Positions 17,631 through 30,164 of a stretch of DNA of 64,000 nucleotides are shown here, in pieces (position 1 is the stretch's first letter; each line of letters starts with the position of its first letter). The translations under genes were made by a program, and so were the position numbers. The notes beneath the pieces are model-generated. The model searched no databases and was not told where the DNA came from. It saw nothing but the letters and a program-made list of their open reading frames with translations. This DNA is from Eubacteriales bacterium. Its GTDB lineage: Bacteria; Bacillota; Clostridia; Saccharofermentanales; DTU023. Where the stretch lies: positions 27,808 to 91,807 of the forward strand of contig JAUNVR010000006.1 of the NCBI GenBank assembly GCA_030537595.1, read 5' to 3'.

Positions 17631-19448
17631 CTAGCAGCCTAGCTCCGCAGTCAATTTCTCACAAGTTCCAATCAGTTCATCAATATAGGCTATTGTGCGC
17701 TTCAAGGGTGCATCGGTACTGATATCAATCCCCGCTAAAGCAGCCTGCTCAAGCGGCCTTAAACTATTCCCCGAGCTGAGGAAGCGACGCCAATCTGAAA
17801 GAGCGCTTGGACCTTCTTCACGCAGTCTTTGGAACATTTCTGTACCAATGGTTAGACCCGCTGAGTAAGTAAAGGAATAGAGCCCAGAGTAATAGTGGGG
17901 CTGGCGCATCCAAGTCAGTTCAGCTCCCTCATCTAAAATTACACTGTCGCCCCAGAACTCAGATAAAACTTCCTTGAAGACCCGCTTACATATCTCAGCA
18001 TTGATCGTTTCGCCCTGATCGACCAGGCGGTATATCTCGCGCTGATAGGCAGCTTCATGGAGGTGAGTGACCATATTGTGATAGTAGGTATTGCCAACAA
18101 TTAATGAGGCGACCCAACGCTTAAAGCGCGGTTCCGCAGAGTCCTGTTCGAGTAAATGATAAGCGAGTAAAAGCTCATGGAAGGTTGACGGTGCCTCTAC
18201 ACTATAAAGGCTCATCCCCCGCTGCAGGAAAGTCTGGTCAGCTTCAGAAAAGATAAACTGTCCAGCATGACCTAACTCGTGAATCAGGGTGAAAACTTCG
18301 GCCATTGAATTATCCCAATTCAGCAGAATATAGGGATGAACATTTGGCACATGGCTAGCAAAACCGCCGGTCGACTTGCCATCATTTTGGGCAAAGTCTA
18401 ACCAACGCTCAGGAAATGCTTTGAGTAAAAGCTCGCGATAATCCTCACCCATCGGCTCGAGGGCTGCAGCACAAAGCTCTCTAGCTTCTTGAGGCTCGAT
18501 TTCTGAAGTAAATTCGGGATCCAAGGGCAATTTAAGGTCTGAGAAATAGAGTTCGTCAAGCCCGTGAACCTGCTTTAAAAGCTGCGCATAACGACGCATC
18601 GGTCCCTTCAACTCCGCCATAATCGTATCGATCTGGCGATCATGCATTTCTGCTGTAACCTTTTGTGAATGGAGAAGGTAATCAAAGACAGAAGGGAACT
18701 TTCTCAATTCAGAAATCTGCTTATTGTATTGCAAGTTCTGGTTAAAGATTGCTGCCGTAATCTCCTCATAGCTGGCCAAAACCTTGGAGAACTCTTTAAA
18801 GCTCTTCCTTCTCAGCTCAGTATTCGGACTATAGCAATAGTTATTTTCATAGAGCACATATGACAGCGGGTAGTTCTTGTCCTGAACTCTAAAGTCAGGG
18901 AATTCCATGTCATTAAACTTAACCGTATTGTAAAGCTCTTCTGAACTAGTTAAGGTCGGTTTCAAAACCGCCAGTGCGGCTTCAGTTTCTGGGCTTAAAC
19001 GATGTGGTATCCACTCGATTATCTCAGTCAGAAACATCTCATACTGCGGTGCAGCTTCGGCCAGAGCCCGCAGCTTTTCTTCCCCAGCTTCAGCCAGTTC
19101 AGTTTCAACAAAGGAAAGCTCCGCAAATAGGGGGTTGAATTCCATCGAGACTCGGCTCCAGGCAGCACGTCGTTCGGGATTCTTCATCTCCACGACAAAG
19201 CCCAGGAAATAGTAGTCTAGATGCTTATAAATGTTCTTCAGCAAGGCCTCATAATCTGCTAAGAACTCTATAAGCTCTGCTGAACTTTCTAAGCTTTTTA
19301 GCTGGCCACGATATTTTTCTAAAAATAGCTTAAACTCAGCTAAAATCTGCTTTTCCTCTACTTTGGCAGCCTCATCATCTGGATAAATCGCCGTCAAATC
19401 CCAGCATAGTGCCGGATCTACTTCTGATCTTTGGGGGAATGTTTTCAT
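17631..19448 (-). CDS. pepF: oligoendopeptidase F (M3B family)
   Basis: Cytoplasmic zinc metallopeptidase that degrades oligopeptides. Length 605 aa is typical. The zinc motif is HELGH in LIHELGHAGQF (about residue 390), with the downstream Glu in the ...EAPSTFHELL... segment providing the third ligand. GAGGTGACTT precedes ATG 19448. It is 33 bases downstream of pgeF and continues without a gap into the DUF1624 gene. Confidence 0.93.
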   Translation of the reverse strand: MKTFPQRSEVDPALCWDLTAIYPDDEAAKVEEKQILAEFKLFLEKYRGQLKSLESSAELIEFLADYEALLKNIYKHLDYYFLGFVVEMKNPERRAAWSRVSMEFNPLFAELSFVETELAEAGEEKLRALAEAAPQYEMFLTEIIEWIPHRLSPETEAALAVLKPTLTSSEELYNTVKFNDMEFPDFRVQDKNYPLSYVLYENNYCYSPNTELRRKSFKEFSKVLASYEEITAAIFNQNLQYNKQISELRKFPSVFDYLLHSQKVTAEMHDRQIDTIMAELKGPMRRYAQLLKQVHGLDELYFSDLKLPLDPEFTSEIEPQEARELCAAALEPMGEDYRELLLKAFPERWLDFAQNDGKSTGGFASHVPNVHPYILLNWDNSMAEVFTLIHELGHAGQFIFSEADQTFLQRGMSLYSVEAPSTFHELLLAYHLLEQDSAEPRFKRWVASLIVGNTYYHNMVTHLHEAAYQREIYRLVDQGETINAEICKRVFKEVLSEFWGDSVILDEGAELTWMRQPHYYSGLYSFTYSAGLTIGTEMFQRLREEGPSALSDWRRFLSSGNSLRPLEQAALAGIDISTDAPLKRTIAYIDELIGTCEKLTAELGC

Positions 19449-19481
19449 AAGTCACCTCTTTTTCTTTTGACTTTATAATAC

Positions 19482-20381
19482 TTAATTAATTGCCGTGAAA
19501 CTCATCATCAAGCCGAATCTCTCCCGGCCATCACGTCGGTATGAATGATAGGCTGGCTCGGCGAAAGTAGAGCCTCCTACCCGGAATAGCTGACCATTTT
19601 GCAAGCCAAATTTTTCTGCCTGTAAGCTAATTGCCAAACCCAGGTTCAGCTCATATTTTAGCTCAGAACGTCGTTTAATTACGCCTGAGTTTTGACCAAA
19701 GCTCTGCATAAAAGGCTCTGCAACATCTGCTTCTACCTCGTAGTCCTCAGCGCCAATCATCGGGCCTAGAACCATAATTAAATCTGCTAATTCTACAGCA
19801 TGATACTTCGTCAGATAATTTAACGCATGGAGGGGGAATAAGGCCAAAGTCCCACGCCAACCGGAGTGCAAATTAAGCAGCAGCTTTTGGCGTTGGTCAA
19901 AAATAATGACCGGTGCACAATCAGCATGCGTCGAAGCTGTAATCAGCTCAGGCTCACTAGTTAAAATCCCGTCCACAGAATGGTAGCGATAGCCAAAACC
20001 CAGCTGCTCTGCTTCGAGCTCAGTCGGAAATTGATTTACCGATTCAGCTTCAGGCATGAAGTCCACAACTCTAGCACGGCTATAAGCTGCTTCGCGGAGA
20101 GGTATAATCAGCCGAGAACTATGACATTGGCGCATGATTACTAAATCCTTCGGCTCAGAGTCTTGGCGCAAGCTAAACTGCTCTTTAACCGCTTTAAAAG
20201 GCGCCTTCCCCTCCGCCGTAGTAGCAGGCTGATCTGCTGCCAGCGACATATCCCAGTCACTGCCGCTTAGGATATATTCAAAACCTCTATCTGCTAATTC
20301 CGGAAAGCGATAAAGCAAACCTGACTTGCCTCCAGATTCTAGCGCTATACTTTCCTGCTTTAAATACCTTGCTTCTAACAT
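19482..20381 (-). CDS. pgeF: laccase-domain purine nucleoside phosphorylase-like protein (PgeF/YfiH)
   Basis: Multicopper-polyphenol-oxidase-like fold of the YfiH/PgeF/LACC1 group; members act on purine nucleosides and, in E. coli, correct peptidoglycan stem errors. The metal-binding blocks are present: RQCHSSRL (about residue 85), STHADCAPVIIFD and LHSGWRGTLA, which carry the two His and one Cys ligands. Length 299 aa is above the usual 240-270, the excess lying before residue 60. It is the first gene of the pgeF-pepF-DUF1624-hemZ run, divergent from the M18 aminopeptidase gene. Confidence 0.87.
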   Translation of the reverse strand: MLEARYLKQESIALESGGKSGLLYRFPELADRGFEYILSGSDWDMSLAADQPATTAEGKAPFKAVKEQFSLRQDSEPKDLVIMRQCHSSRLIIPLREAAYSRARVVDFMPEAESVNQFPTELEAEQLGFGYRYHSVDGILTSEPELITASTHADCAPVIIFDQRQKLLLNLHSGWRGTLALFPLHALNYLTKYHAVELADLIMVLGPMIGAEDYEVEADVAEPFMQSFGQNSGVIKRRSELKYELNLGLAISLQAEKFGLQNGQLFRVGGSTFAEPAYHSYRRDGRERFGLMMSFTAIN

Positions 20382-20545
20382 AATTCTTCCCCACTGTCTC
20401 AGCCGAGCTGAAGAGCACTCTGAGTTAATATTAAATCCACACTTATGCTATCATGTCTACGACTATCGAAATAGAGCAAGTCTGGCTAAAGTCTGGATTT
20501 ATGAGCTGATCGACTTGCTAAATGAATAAAAAGGAAGGCTAATAT

Positions 20546-21868
20546 ATGACTGTAAAAACTCGCAGTTCAGAATCAATCGCAGCCGCAGAACGTCTCCTCG
20601 ACTTTATTGCAGCATCTCCAACTGCTTATCAAGCGGTTAAAGAACTGAGTAATTTGCTCGATGCTCATGGTTTTAAAGAATACAAACTCTCCGAGCTCAA
20701 GCAGCTAAAAACAGGTGATCGAGGTTACTACCTTAAAAATGCTTCCGCTATTGCAGCCTTTGTCGTAGGTGCTGACCCGATTGAAAATGGCTTCCAAATT
20801 TTCGGAGCTCATACGGACAGCCCTTCCCTAAGAATTAAACCTAATTCCATCTCAATTAAAGATGGGATTTTACGCCTGACCACAGAGGTCTATGGTGGAC
20901 CGATCCTGAACACCTACTTCGATCGCCCACTATCTCTAGCTGGCCGTGTTGTGCTGAAGTCGGATAATTACTTAAAACCAAAGATCCAAAATGTCGACTT
21001 AGAAGAGGCGCTACTAATTCTGCCAAATCTTTGCATCCACATGAACAGAGAAGTCAATGACGGGGTGAAAATCGCTCGTGAGAAGGTGCTTTTGCCCTTT
21101 GTTGCAATGGCGAATGACCTACCTGAAGATCCTGAACTTTGGCTCAGAAAGAAACTTGCTCAGAAGCTAAATCTAGATCCTTCTAGCATCCTCGATTACG
21201 ACTTATACATATATGAATGCGCTAAACCCAGCTTTGTCGGTGAAGAAAAGGCCTTTATCTCGACTGGCCGGCTCGACAATTTGGCCATGGCCTGGGCTGG
21301 GATTTATAACCTGGCAAAAGCGGCTGATCAAATTGGTCCTGGCTTGAAAATTGCTCTGGCCACAGACCATGAGGAAGTTGGCTCTGGCTCGAAGCAGGGT
21401 GCAGCATCAGCCTTTATCAGAGATTTCCTCGAAAGCTTATATCTCGCTTTAGGTGCAAGCCGGCAAGAGTTTTTAGCCAGCTTTGACCGCTCCTACATGA
21501 TTTCTGCCGACCTAGCACACGCCCTACACCCCAACTATAGTGAGATGGCTGATCCAGATCATCGTCCCTTAATTAATGGGGGCCCGGTAATTAAAGTTGC
21601 AGCAAGTCAGGCCTACGCTACTGATGCAGTATCAGCCGGGATCTTCCGCAGTCTCTGCGCCAATGCTGGAGTGCCCTGTCAAGTCTTTACTAACCGTTCA
21701 GATTTACGCGGCGGCTCGACAATTGGACCTATTACCTCGACCAGAGTACCGGTCTCGACTGTTGATATTGGAACTGCAATCTGGGGCATGCATTCACTTC
21801 GAGAAACCGGCGGAACAGACGATGTGCTCTATATGGACAAGCTCTGCCACTATTACTTTACTCACTAG
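20546..21868 (+). CDS. apeB: M18 family aminopeptidase
   Basis: Dizinc aminopeptidase of the aspartyl-aminopeptidase group (440 aa). Visible ligand regions: FGAHTDSPSLRIKP (H-x-D), ISTGRLDNLAMAW, TDHEEVGSGSKQGA (catalytic Glu-Glu pair), DLAHALHPNYSE, and a C-terminal GMHSLRE with the last His. Ribosome site AAAGGAAGG lies 7 bases from ATG 20546. It removes N-terminal residues, often acidic ones, from peptides in the cytoplasm. The following small membrane-protein gene starts 123 bases later on the same strand. Confidence 0.93.
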   Translation: MTVKTRSSESIAAAERLLDFIAASPTAYQAVKELSNLLDAHGFKEYKLSELKQLKTGDRGYYLKNASAIAAFVVGADPIENGFQIFGAHTDSPSLRIKPNSISIKDGILRLTTEVYGGPILNTYFDRPLSLAGRVVLKSDNYLKPKIQNVDLEEALLILPNLCIHMNREVNDGVKIAREKVLLPFVAMANDLPEDPELWLRKKLAQKLNLDPSSILDYDLYIYECAKPSFVGEEKAFISTGRLDNLAMAWAGIYNLAKAADQIGPGLKIALATDHEEVGSGSKQGAASAFIRDFLESLYLALGASRQEFLASFDRSYMISADLAHALHPNYSEMADPDHRPLINGGPVIKVAASQAYATDAVSAGIFRSLCANAGVPCQVFTNRSDLRGGSTIGPITSTRVPVSTVDIGTAIWGMHSLRETGGTDDVLYMDKLCHYYFTH

Positions 21869-21991
21869 AAAGCTAGGATAAAAACTAGCCCTAGTTTTAC
21901 AGCAGTCAAAGAAGAGTGTAAAGTAGTATAGATAATGACTTTAAGCGAAAAATTTGCTTAATCGCAAAGATTTATTAAAGAGGTCGATAAT

Positions 21992-22456
21992 ATGAGTACA
22001 GAAAAAAGCAATAAGCCAATTCGCAAGGTGCAGCCAGGAGCAGCTAAGCCGGTCAGGAGTCCTAGACCAGCAAATGTTCCGCGCGAGCGCCCAGTTCCGA
22101 GAGATGTTGCTCGGCCCCGCGCTAAACGCCCAGCCGTCCTACTCGACGAGCGCGATCGCCGCGCCCTGACCACAGCCACGGCGAAAAAGCCGGAGCGTGG
22201 ATCGTCAACCCTGGGTCTCTGGCTAATGATGATACCCCTCGTCATTCTCCTAGTTCTTTCACTAGTCTTTAACTTCCTACTCTATAAGGATGCTAGAGAG
22301 CAAGCAGCAGATAATCTAAAGTTGACTAGAGAAATGACTCAAATGCAGGAAGATGTACAAAACGGCCTCAGTCGCATTGATTTACAACAAAATGAAATAG
22401 AACAAGTTAAGCAAGCTATAAAAACACTAGAAAGCTGGCTAACAGATAGCGAATAA
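21992..22456 (+). CDS. small single-pass membrane protein with basic N-tail and coiled coil
   Basis: Not recognised as a named family. The 154-aa product has a Pro/Arg/Lys-rich N-terminal half (about residues 1-72, probably cytoplasmic), one strongly hydrophobic segment (about 74-96) and a polar C-terminal part (100-150) with heptad-like Leu/Ile spacing ending in a predicted coiled coil. This is the topology of division proteins such as FtsL or DivIC, but no sequence match supports that identity. AGAGGT lies 7 bases before ATG 21992. A perfect terminator follows at 22474-22502. Confidence 0.7.
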   Translation: MSTEKSNKPIRKVQPGAAKPVRSPRPANVPRERPVPRDVARPRAKRPAVLLDERDRRALTTATAKKPERGSSTLGLWLMMIPLVILLVLSLVFNFLLYKDAREQAADNLKLTREMTQMQEDVQNGLSRIDLQQNEIEQVKQAIKTLESWLTDSE

Positions 22457-22473
22457 AAGCTGTCTAGATATAA

Positions 22474-22502
22474 GAAACCCCGTTAGTTCATAACGGGGTT
22501 TC
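22474..22502. terminator. 12-bp perfect hairpin between convergent genes
   Basis: GAAACCCCGTTA (22474-22485), loop GTTCA, TAACGGGGTTTC (22491-22502). It serves the plus-strand membrane-protein gene and possibly the minus-strand femX/atp operon; the T-rich tract on the plus strand begins a few bases later. Confidence 0.75.
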
Positions 22503-22513
22503 AATCATTAAAT

Positions 22514-23776
22514 TTATTTTTTCAGCCTAGCTAGGATTTTAGCTGGGCCTTTTTCAGCGGTAAATTTGCCGACTAGGATTATGGTTTCTCCAGCAAAACT
22601 CTTTTTAAACTCATAGTTACCGATGCCTTGTTTTGCTTCTTCTATTTCTAGTGTGCCATAAAAATTAAAGCGCTTATAAGCCTTATCGAAGGCTTCTTCT
22701 AGTAGCCTATGATTTAAGATGCTATTACCTTCTACGGCATTGAACCGCCTGTATCGACCACCAAAAACTGTAGTAATTTCACCGCCAAATTCGACACAGA
22801 ACAAGGCGCATAGATCTACTAAGTTCTGATCTGATGGGTATTCGCCTGCCTCATCCAACCTGCGCGTCACAGCCTTAATTCTTTCTGCACACTCTTTTTC
22901 TTTGCCTCTTGCTCTTTTGCCTGTTTTTTGTTTATTTTCTTCTAGCTCAGCCTCTAATTCAGCTTTCTCAGCCTTCTGAACTTTGCGATAATGTTCTAAA
23001 TCCAGCTGGCCAAGCATTAACTTAGCCCGCTTGCCAAAGGCCTTGCGCATGGCTCTGAAATAGCTTTCCTCCTGGATAAAAAACTCTTTTCTCTCAGCTG
23101 TATCTTCTAAGATTTTGAAAAAGTGGCTGAGCTCGGAGTCGGGAAGATCCTTGATCCGAACACCATAGTAATCTGACTTAGTGATTGCTCGTCGGAGATT
23201 TCCACTATAACTTGCGACTATCTCTTCTATATCCTGATAGTCATCGAGATTTTTAATATAGAGGTGGTTGACGTTCGTCATATCCAGCTCTCTACCCTCA
23301 TCTTTAAAATTTTCTGCTTCCATCATTTTCGGTAAATCAGAAAATTGCTCATAATTGTAATATGGGGTTAAAAGCATTGATATGACCTTAGCTTCACGGA
23401 AAATCTCCTGCCTCAAAGCTGCTGAAATAGCAGCTATCTCGGCGCTAGATAAGCCAGATTTAAAGACTGGACCATGCGTAATCCAGGCTTCTTTGAAGAG
23501 GCGAAATTTGGGATAATAACGCACTACTGCTGTGGCTAGCGGCTCCTCTTCCTCTCTCGACTTAACCATGAACCTAGCATATTGAATGCCTTGGAGTCGA
23601 AATACTTCGCCCATTTCATAGGCTTGCAGGAAAGCAACAGGCTCGGTGCACGAGTCTATGAATTTTTTAAACTCAAGCTTAAATGAAGCAGCGGGATTTG
23701 CATCCACGCTGCTGTCTTGATCTTGCTTTTCTCTAATAACAATGTACTGATTTCTTTTATTTTTTATTTGCTGCAT
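22514..23776 (-). CDS. FemX/FemAB-type peptidoglycan bridge aminoacyltransferase
   Basis: Transfers an amino acid from aminoacyl-tRNA to the lipid II stem peptide, building the interpeptide bridge. The FemAB fold is visible as two GNAT-like halves (residues about 30-235 and 310-410) with a charged coiled-coil insertion between (about 260-305), as in FemA/MurM. ITHGPVF, YSGNLRRAITKS and GIGNYEFKKSFAGE (family 'Y..KkgFgg') are supportive. Length 420 aa is typical. It overlaps atpC by 20 bases and lacks a clear ribosome site, so it appears to be translated by coupling as the last gene of the ATP synthase operon. Which amino acid is added cannot be told. Confidence 0.85.
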   Translation of the reverse strand: MQQIKNKRNQYIVIREKQDQDSSVDANPAASFKLEFKKFIDSCTEPVAFLQAYEMGEVFRLQGIQYARFMVKSREEEEPLATAVVRYYPKFRLFKEAWITHGPVFKSGLSSAEIAAISAALRQEIFREAKVISMLLTPYYNYEQFSDLPKMMEAENFKDEGRELDMTNVNHLYIKNLDDYQDIEEIVASYSGNLRRAITKSDYYGVRIKDLPDSELSHFFKILEDTAERKEFFIQEESYFRAMRKAFGKRAKLMLGQLDLEHYRKVQKAEKAELEAELEENKQKTGKRARGKEKECAERIKAVTRRLDEAGEYPSDQNLVDLCALFCVEFGGEITTVFGGRYRRFNAVEGNSILNHRLLEEAFDKAYKRFNFYGTLEIEEAKQGIGNYEFKKSFAGETIILVGKFTAEKGPAKILARLKK

Positions 23777-24155
23777 TAATTCTATTTATCGCCTTTGCTA
23801 GGGCTATCTTTGCTCGCTCATAATCAATCTGCTTATCTTTTGCCTGGAGATAGGCTTCTGCTCTCTCCTTCGCCTTGTGGGCACGTTCCAGATCAATATC
23901 TTCGGGCCACTCGGCGGACTCTACAACCAGGGTTGCTCCATTTTGATCAACAGCAATATAGCCTCGCCCTAAGGCTGCCTCTTTCTTGCTCCCATCTTCT
24001 AAATGTAGGGTACAGACAGAAATCTTGGTTGGAGTTAATAGCGGAGTAGTGCCCTTCATGATTGCCAGGTCACCCTCAATCCCGCGGATAACTAAAGTTT
24101 TTACCGCAGCTTCAAAGAACATTCTGTGTGGAGTGACAACTTTCAAGCGAAACAT
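23757..24155 (-). CDS. atpC: ATP synthase epsilon subunit
   Basis: F1 central-stalk subunit, 132 aa, that links gamma to the c-ring and can inhibit hydrolysis. The N-terminal beta barrel (FRLKVVTPHRMFFE, GDLAIMKGTTPLLTP, ALGRGYIAV) and the C-terminal helical hairpin from about residue 88 match the family. It follows atpD by 10 bases and overlaps the femX-like gene. Confidence 0.95.
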   Translation of the reverse strand: MFRLKVVTPHRMFFEAAVKTLVIRGIEGDLAIMKGTTPLLTPTKISVCTLHLEDGSKKEAALGRGYIAVDQNGATLVVESAEWPEDIDLERAHKAKERAEAYLQAKDKQIDYERAKIALAKAINRINAANKK

Positions 24156-24165
24156 AAACTAGTCC

Positions 24166-25560
<1,395 letters not shown>

Positions 25561-25598
25561 CTAATGCCTGTACTTACGTACTTAACCTTTCTACTACT

Positions 25599-26468
25599 CT
25601 ACTGTAATGCGTTAGCGCCGGAGACAATTTCCGTAATCTCGTTCGTAATTGCGGCCTGACGCGCCCGGTTATAGCTGACCGATAAATCTTCAATCATCTC
25701 ATCAGCATTCTCGGTTGCAGCCTCCATGGCTGTCCGCCGTGAAGCCTGCTCACTCGCCGAAGCCTCAATCAGTGCCCCGAAGACTGTAATCACAACATAT
25801 AGGGGAATTAAATTATCTAAAACTTCATCCGGATTTGGTTCAAAGGTAACCAGGGTGCGCGCCTTCTTTTCTGCTTTTTCATCAGCTTTTGGAGCACTAA
25901 ATGGCAGGACCTCTAAGCTCATCGGCGTATACTGCAAGGTTGTGTCAAAACGCGTGAAGAGTAAAAGCACTCTATCAACTGCCTTGGACGCATAGCGCTC
26001 CATTACCACCTTACCTACTCTTTGCGCATGCTGAAAATCAATTACCTCGGGAAAACCTCTGTAACTTTTGATTAATTCAGCTCCTGAATTCTCCAGACGG
26101 TCACGAGCCTTGTCGCCAATTACAACTAACTCATATGCACTAGGGTCTTCTGCAATCAGGTCGCTGGCCATGTCCGTAATATTATTGTTATAACCGCCAG
26201 CCAGACCCCGGTCTGAAGTAATTACCACCAAGAGTGTTTTTTTGACTTCCCTACGCAGTAAAAACGGGTGATTCAGATTCACATATTCCAAGACGTTTTG
26301 AATGCTCTCAACCACCGTCGTGTAATAAGGCCTCGAACTTTCCAGCTTCTGTCTGGCCTTTCTCAGCTTTGCTGTAGACACTAACTCCATCGCCTTGGTA
26401 ATCTGGCGAGTTGAGTTAATACCACGTATCCGCCTTTTAATTTCCTTTGTTGTAGCCAAGCCGGCCAC
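25599..26468 (-). CDS. atpG: ATP synthase gamma subunit
   Basis: Rotor shaft of F1 (289 aa). The N-terminal helix (TKEIKRRIRGINSTRQITKAME) and the C-terminal helix ending NRARQAAITNEITEIVSGANAL form the coiled coil; the central domain contains SDRGLAGGYN. Lies 38 bases ahead of atpD. Confidence 0.97.
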   Translation of the reverse strand: MAGLATTKEIKRRIRGINSTRQITKAMELVSTAKLRKARQKLESSRPYYTTVVESIQNVLEYVNLNHPFLLRREVKKTLLVVITSDRGLAGGYNNNITDMASDLIAEDPSAYELVVIGDKARDRLENSGAELIKSYRGFPEVIDFQHAQRVGKVVMERYASKAVDRVLLLFTRFDTTLQYTPMSLEVLPFSAPKADEKAEKKARTLVTFEPNPDEVLDNLIPLYVVITVFGALIEASASEQASRRTAMEAATENADEMIEDLSVSYNRARQAAITNEITEIVSGANALQ

Positions 26469-26485
26469 CTCCCCTAGTCAATAGT

Positions 26486-27994
<1,509 letters not shown>

Positions 27995-28039
27995 TCACCT
28001 CAGTATACTAAGCCAAAAGCAATTCTTCGCGGACTGACT

Positions 28040-28579
28040 CTAGGTCAATCCCGTCAGAGTCTGGCGGAAATGCTCCAGGGATGTCTTTAGTGAGCCATCC
28101 AGGCGCTGCCCTCCGTAAGCTACAATTAGGCCGCCGATTATGCTCGGATCTAGCGTCTCGATTAAGTTAATCTTCTGCTTTGTTTTCCGACTTAGGCTCT
28201 CAATCAATCTGCCCTTCTGCTCCTCGCTCAAAGGACTTGCCGAAGTCACCTCGACTTCTAACAAGCCGAGCTCAGAATAGGCCAAAGTCTTAAAGTCCGC
28301 TGCAATTTCCGGAAGTCTAGCAATCCGTCCATTATCAACCAAGACATAAAAGAAATTTAAAAGCAGCTCATTTAAATCTTTAGCGAAACAGTCTTTAATG
28401 ATTGCTTTCTTACTTCTTTCGGCAACTCGCGGATGATTCAGCACGGCCTTTAATTCAGGATTTTCCTGAATCTCTCTGACTGTATTAGATAGAGCCTCAG
28501 CAGTCTCAGCTAAGACCGAGCGCTCCACAGCAGCACGAAATAGTGCTGCCGCATATGGTGTGCTCAACTTAGCCATCAC
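28040..28579 (-). CDS. atpH: ATP synthase delta subunit
   Basis: Peripheral-stalk subunit joining F1 to the b dimer (179 aa). The N-terminal bundle (TPYAAALFRAAVE) and C-terminal LIETLDPSIIGGLIVAYGGQRLDGSLK-type block (key: DPSIIGG, DGSLK) are characteristic. Its start overlaps the atpF stop by 4 bases (ATGA), so translation is coupled. Confidence 0.95.
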   Translation of the reverse strand: MMAKLSTPYAAALFRAAVERSVLAETAEALSNTVREIQENPELKAVLNHPRVAERSKKAIIKDCFAKDLNELLLNFFYVLVDNGRIARLPEIAADFKTLAYSELGLLEVEVTSASPLSEEQKGRLIESLSRKTKQKINLIETLDPSIIGGLIVAYGGQRLDGSLKTSLEHFRQTLTGLT

Positions 28580-29088
28580 TTACTCTCCAAATCACTGATA
28601 AAGCCATCGATAATTGCGTCTTTTTTGGCCGGATCTGAAAGCTTTTCTGCTAATAGCTTCTCCGCCAATTTGACCGCCATATCACCGGCTTCAGCTTTGA
28701 CCGTGGAGTAGGCTTCTTCTTGGCGCCGCACAATCTCACGGTCAGCGCGCTCCATAATCAGCTTGGCTTCGGCCTGTCCTTCTGCGACTAACTTATCGCG
28801 CATTGATTCACCGCGCTGCTTGTAGTCCTCGACAATCTCGCTACCTTCTTCTTTCGCCTCGGCGATTAGCTTTTCGTAATCTGCCTTCAGGCTTTCAGCT
28901 TCAGCGCGCTCTGCTTCTGCTTTGGCAATATTGCCCAGAATCAAGTCTTCGCGCTTCTTCAGAAATTCACGGATTGGCTTGTGCAAAAAGTGTCTGAGTA
29001 TGAAGTAGAGTATGATGACGGAAATCCACACCAAGATCATATTGATCGGGTCTGGTACAGAATGCACCTGAATATCCAGAACATACAT
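28576..29088 (-). CDS. atpF: ATP synthase b subunit
   Basis: Peripheral-stalk dimerising subunit (170 aa): one N-terminal membrane helix (about residues 14-33) followed by a long charged helix rich in Ala, Glu and Lys. FLKKREDLILGNIAKAEAERAEAE is typical of the tether region. A single b gene is present, as expected for non-photosynthetic bacteria. Confidence 0.95.
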   Translation of the reverse strand: MYVLDIQVHSVPDPINMILVWISVIILYFILRHFLHKPIREFLKKREDLILGNIAKAEAERAEAESLKADYEKLIAEAKEEGSEIVEDYKQRGESMRDKLVAEGQAEAKLIMERADREIVRRQEEAYSTVKAEAGDMAVKLAEKLLAEKLSDPAKKDAIIDGFISDLESK

Positions 29089-29181
29089 ATTTATTACTCC
29101 TTTGATTAAGCTGCGAACTGAAGCTGTCTCAGTCTCTGATGACTTGAGTTAAGCCCATTCCGCCAGCAGTAGTGACACTAA

Positions 29182-29475
<294 letters not shown>

Positions 29476-29495
29476 CTACATTTAACTCAAAAACT

Positions 29496-30164
29496 CTACT
29501 CAGCGTCGCCGCCGATGTAGAGCATGGTTAGCATAACAAAGATAAAGGTCTGCAAGACACCGGCAAAGATGTCAAAGTAAGCATGCAATACCGGTGCAAC
29601 AATCGGGCTAAACATGCCCAATCCTGCATAGACCAAGGTCAAAATCAAACCACCACTCATGATGTTACCGAAGAGACGGAAAGAGAGCGAAATCGGGTTC
29701 GCTAACTCACCAATAATATTGACCGGCGTAATCACCACGATGGGTTCGGTAAAGCTCTTCAAATAGCCAAAAAAGCCATGATTCGAGCGGAATTTAAAAA
29801 TCTGTGTAAGGATGAATGTAATTAAGGCCAAAGCCATGGTAACACTGATGTCCGAGGTCGGTGGTGTAAGTCCCACCAAGCCCCAGAGGTTAGAGACCAA
29901 TAAAAACAGAGCTAGGGTGAAGATATAGGGGGCGAACTTCAGGTTCTGCGGACCCATATTGGTCACGACCAGGTTTTCAACCCCTTCCACGGCTAGCTCC
30001 ATAAATGTTTGTAATTTACCAGGTTTTGCGGCTGGATCAAGGCGCTTGAACTTGCGACCGACAAGAATGCCGAAAATCGCTAAAACTATGACGACAACAA
30101 AAGTGTTAACAATCGTGTCGGGCAGCACGTATGTTTTCCCACCATAATTAACTAGAAGTTCCAA
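29496..30164 (-). CDS. atpB: ATP synthase a subunit
   Basis: Stator ion-channel subunit (222 aa, five or six membrane helices). The essential Arg lies in ELANPISLSFRLFGNIMSG, the universally conserved block facing the c-ring. The N-terminus (VLPDTIVNTFVVVIVL) and PTSDISVTMALA block also fit. It abuts the atpI-like gene. Confidence 0.96.
   Translation of the reverse strand: MELLVNYGGKTYVLPDTIVNTFVVVIVLAIFGILVGRKFKRLDPAAKPGKLQTFMELAVEGVENLVVTNMGPQNLKFAPYIFTLALFLLVSNLWGLVGLTPPTSDISVTMALALITFILTQIFKFRSNHGFFGYLKSFTEPIVVITPVNIIGELANPISLSFRLFGNIMSGGLILTLVYAGLGMFSPIVAPVLHAYFDIFAGVLQTFIFVMLTMLYIGGDAE

Noticed and set aside
20326..20529. Open frame of about 67 codons across the pgeF start and the gap before the M18 gene
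   Set aside because: It overlaps pgeF on the opposite strand, has no ribosome site and no recognisable motif; most likely a chance frame.
21868..21905. CTAG-rich short palindromes after the M18 gene
   Set aside because: The stems are only 5-8 bp with competing pairings and no T run; not convincing as a terminator.
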